Part shown: positions 63,199-64,000 of the stretch, in pieces
How positions within the stretch are numbered: the stretch's first letter is position 1
How the letters are laid out: each line of letters begins with the position of its first letter
Assembly (NCBI RefSeq): GCF_040112705.1
Contig: NZ_CP157804.1
Location: forward strand, 1,661,001 to 1,725,000
Length of the DNA: 64,000 nt
Origin: Flagellimonas sp. MMG031
GTDB taxonomy: Bacteria; Bacteroidota; Bacteroidia; Flavobacteriales; Flavobacteriaceae
Direction: 5' to 3'
The notes under the pieces: model-generated
What the model was told of the DNA's origin: nothing
The model's database searches: none
Seen by the model: only the letters and a program-made list of their open reading frames with translations
Program-made: the position numbers and the translations under genes

Positions 63199-63315
63199 GC
63201 TAAAGAAGTTCATTGAGTATTGAATAAGGAAATTTTAGAAGTTGAGTGATTATCACGTAATGGTGAGCACGTTATCAAAACCGTTAACTGTTAACTGATA
63301 ACTGCCGACTGAAAC

Positions 63316-63389
63316 GGGGGATTAGCTCAGCTGGCTAGAGCGCCTGCCTTGCACGCAGGAGGTCATCGGTTCGACTCCGATATTCTCCA
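63316..63389 (+). tRNA. tRNA-Ala(TGC)
   Basis: 74 nt in the rRNA spacer. Acceptor GGGGGAT/ATTCTCC with two G-U pairs, discriminator A; anticodon stem CCTGC/GCAGG with loop CTTGCAC, anticodon TGC; T arm TCGGTTCGACTCCGA. Between the two tRNAs (63199-63315) there are only short tandem GTTAACT-type repeats. Confidence 0.95.
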
Positions 63390-63514
63390 CGAGTCCCTTT
63401 TGGGACATAGGTTCATTGACATATTGGGACGGAGCGCGGCGGTATTTTACCGTTGGCGTGAAGTCAAAAAGAAGAAACACGAAGTAGAATAGAACAATTA
63501 AGGATTACGAGAGG

Positions 63515-63538
63515 GCGTCCCATATTTATATGGGATGC
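63515..63538 (+). other. Spacer hairpin just before 23S
   Basis: GCGTCCCATA/TATGGGATGC stem with loop TTTA directly before the 23S start; probably a processing or folding element of the pre-rRNA. Confidence 0.5.
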
Positions 63539-63540
63539 GA

Positions 63541-64000
63541 CAAGCAAAAGAAGGGCGTATGGGGGATGCCTAGGCTCTCAGAGGCGACGAAGGACGTGAT
63601 AAGCTGCGAAAAACCGCGGGGAGCTGCACATGAGCATTGATCCGCGGGTATCCGAATGGGGCAACCCGGCTGGTTGAAGGCCAGTCATGCCGTAAGGCAG
63701 GCGAACCCGCCGAACTGAAACATCTAAGTAGGCGGAGGAAGAGAAAACAAGAGTGATTCCGAGAGTAGTGGCGAGCGAAATCGGATCGGCCCAAACCGTT
63801 GTTGTTCCGGCAATGACGGGGTTGTAGGACCACAATGTTCTTTGCGCGACGAACCGGAAGCAGTTGGAAAGCTGCACGATATGGGTGACAGTCCCGTACG
63901 GGCAAGGAGCGTTAAAGATAGTGGTATCCTGAGTAGCGCGGGGCACGTGAAACCCTGTGTGAATCCGGCGGGACCATCCGCCAAGGCTAAATACTCCTGG
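63541..64000 (+). rRNA. rrl: 23S ribosomal RNA, 5' part
   Basis: Starts about 63541 and continues past the window. Conserved segments GGGGGATGCCTAGGCTCTCAG, GAAGGACGTGATAAGCTGCGA, CCGCGGGGAGC and GAAACATCTAAGTAGGCGGAGGAA mark domain I. The start is approximate. Confidence 0.95.

Noticed and set aside
63199..63315. A third tRNA gene in the rRNA spacer
   Set aside because: The sequence between tRNA-Ile and tRNA-Ala has short GTTAACT-type repeats but no cloverleaf.

Overview
The window looks like a chromosomal segment of a marine-type member of the Flavobacteriaceae (Bacteroidota). Support: the 16S rRNA ends in the Bacteroidota-type CACCTCCTTTCT; most recognisable promoters have the Bacteroidota -7 box TAnnTTTG; and the gene set is typical (MoxR ATPase behind paired peptidyl-prolyl isomerases, split transketolase, a TonB receptor with a carboxypeptidase-like N-domain, a CrtB/CrtI/CrtZ carotenoid cluster). 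A genus close to Muricauda/Allomuricauda is my inference, not shown by a search.

Layout. 0-9 kb: end of an amidase, rimO, a DoxX/Gfo-Idh oxidoreductase pair, an ECF sigma/anti-sigma pair divergent from a fasciclin protein, and a three-gene run ending in a class A beta-lactamase-like lipoprotein. 9-15.9 kb: envelope chaperone (PpiC/SurA-like) operon with a MoxR ATPase, aconitase, and a TlpA-like tandem pair in which the first copy has lost its CxxC. 15.9-19.6 kb: a zeaxanthin-type carotenoid operon headed by a MerR/cobalamin (CarH-like) regulator with a palindrome between its -7 box and start codon. 19.7-29.4 kb: tRNA-Leu, MscS, deoD-deoC, Sua5/TsaC, isocitrate dehydrogenase and a TonB receptor.

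29.6-41.9 kb is an integrated island of about 12.3 kb in the 3' end of a tRNA-Lys gene. A tyrosine recombinase lies next to the tRNA. A 19-bp copy of the tRNA 3' end marks the far boundary, shared arm-like repeats lie inside both ends, and a terminator-like hairpin sits just outside the core repeat at each end. Cargo: a TPR-hybrid histidine kinase/AraC regulator, a run of exported proteins of unknown function, a DinB-fold protein, and a nested cassette-like module. In that module a DUF3592-like gene sits between 15-bp inverted repeats, next to a GC-rich foldable block, and the whole is bracketed by 18-bp direct repeats. This nested module and the unknown exported operon are the best candidates for undescribed biology here.

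42-57.4 kb returns to core genes: aroK, a phosphoribosyltransferase, an S4 protein, an FKBP-like lipoprotein, split transketolase, tgt without its zinc cysteines, LptF/G, accA, dnaB, and a secreted protein with a palindromic repeat inside its signal peptide. 57.5-60.7 kb is thrS-infC-rpmI-rplT, in which infC apparently starts on a non-AUG codon. 60.9 kb to the end is an rRNA operon with three tandem promoters: 16S, tRNA-Ile, tRNA-Ala and the start of 23S.

All product names come from reading motifs by eye; no database search was possible.
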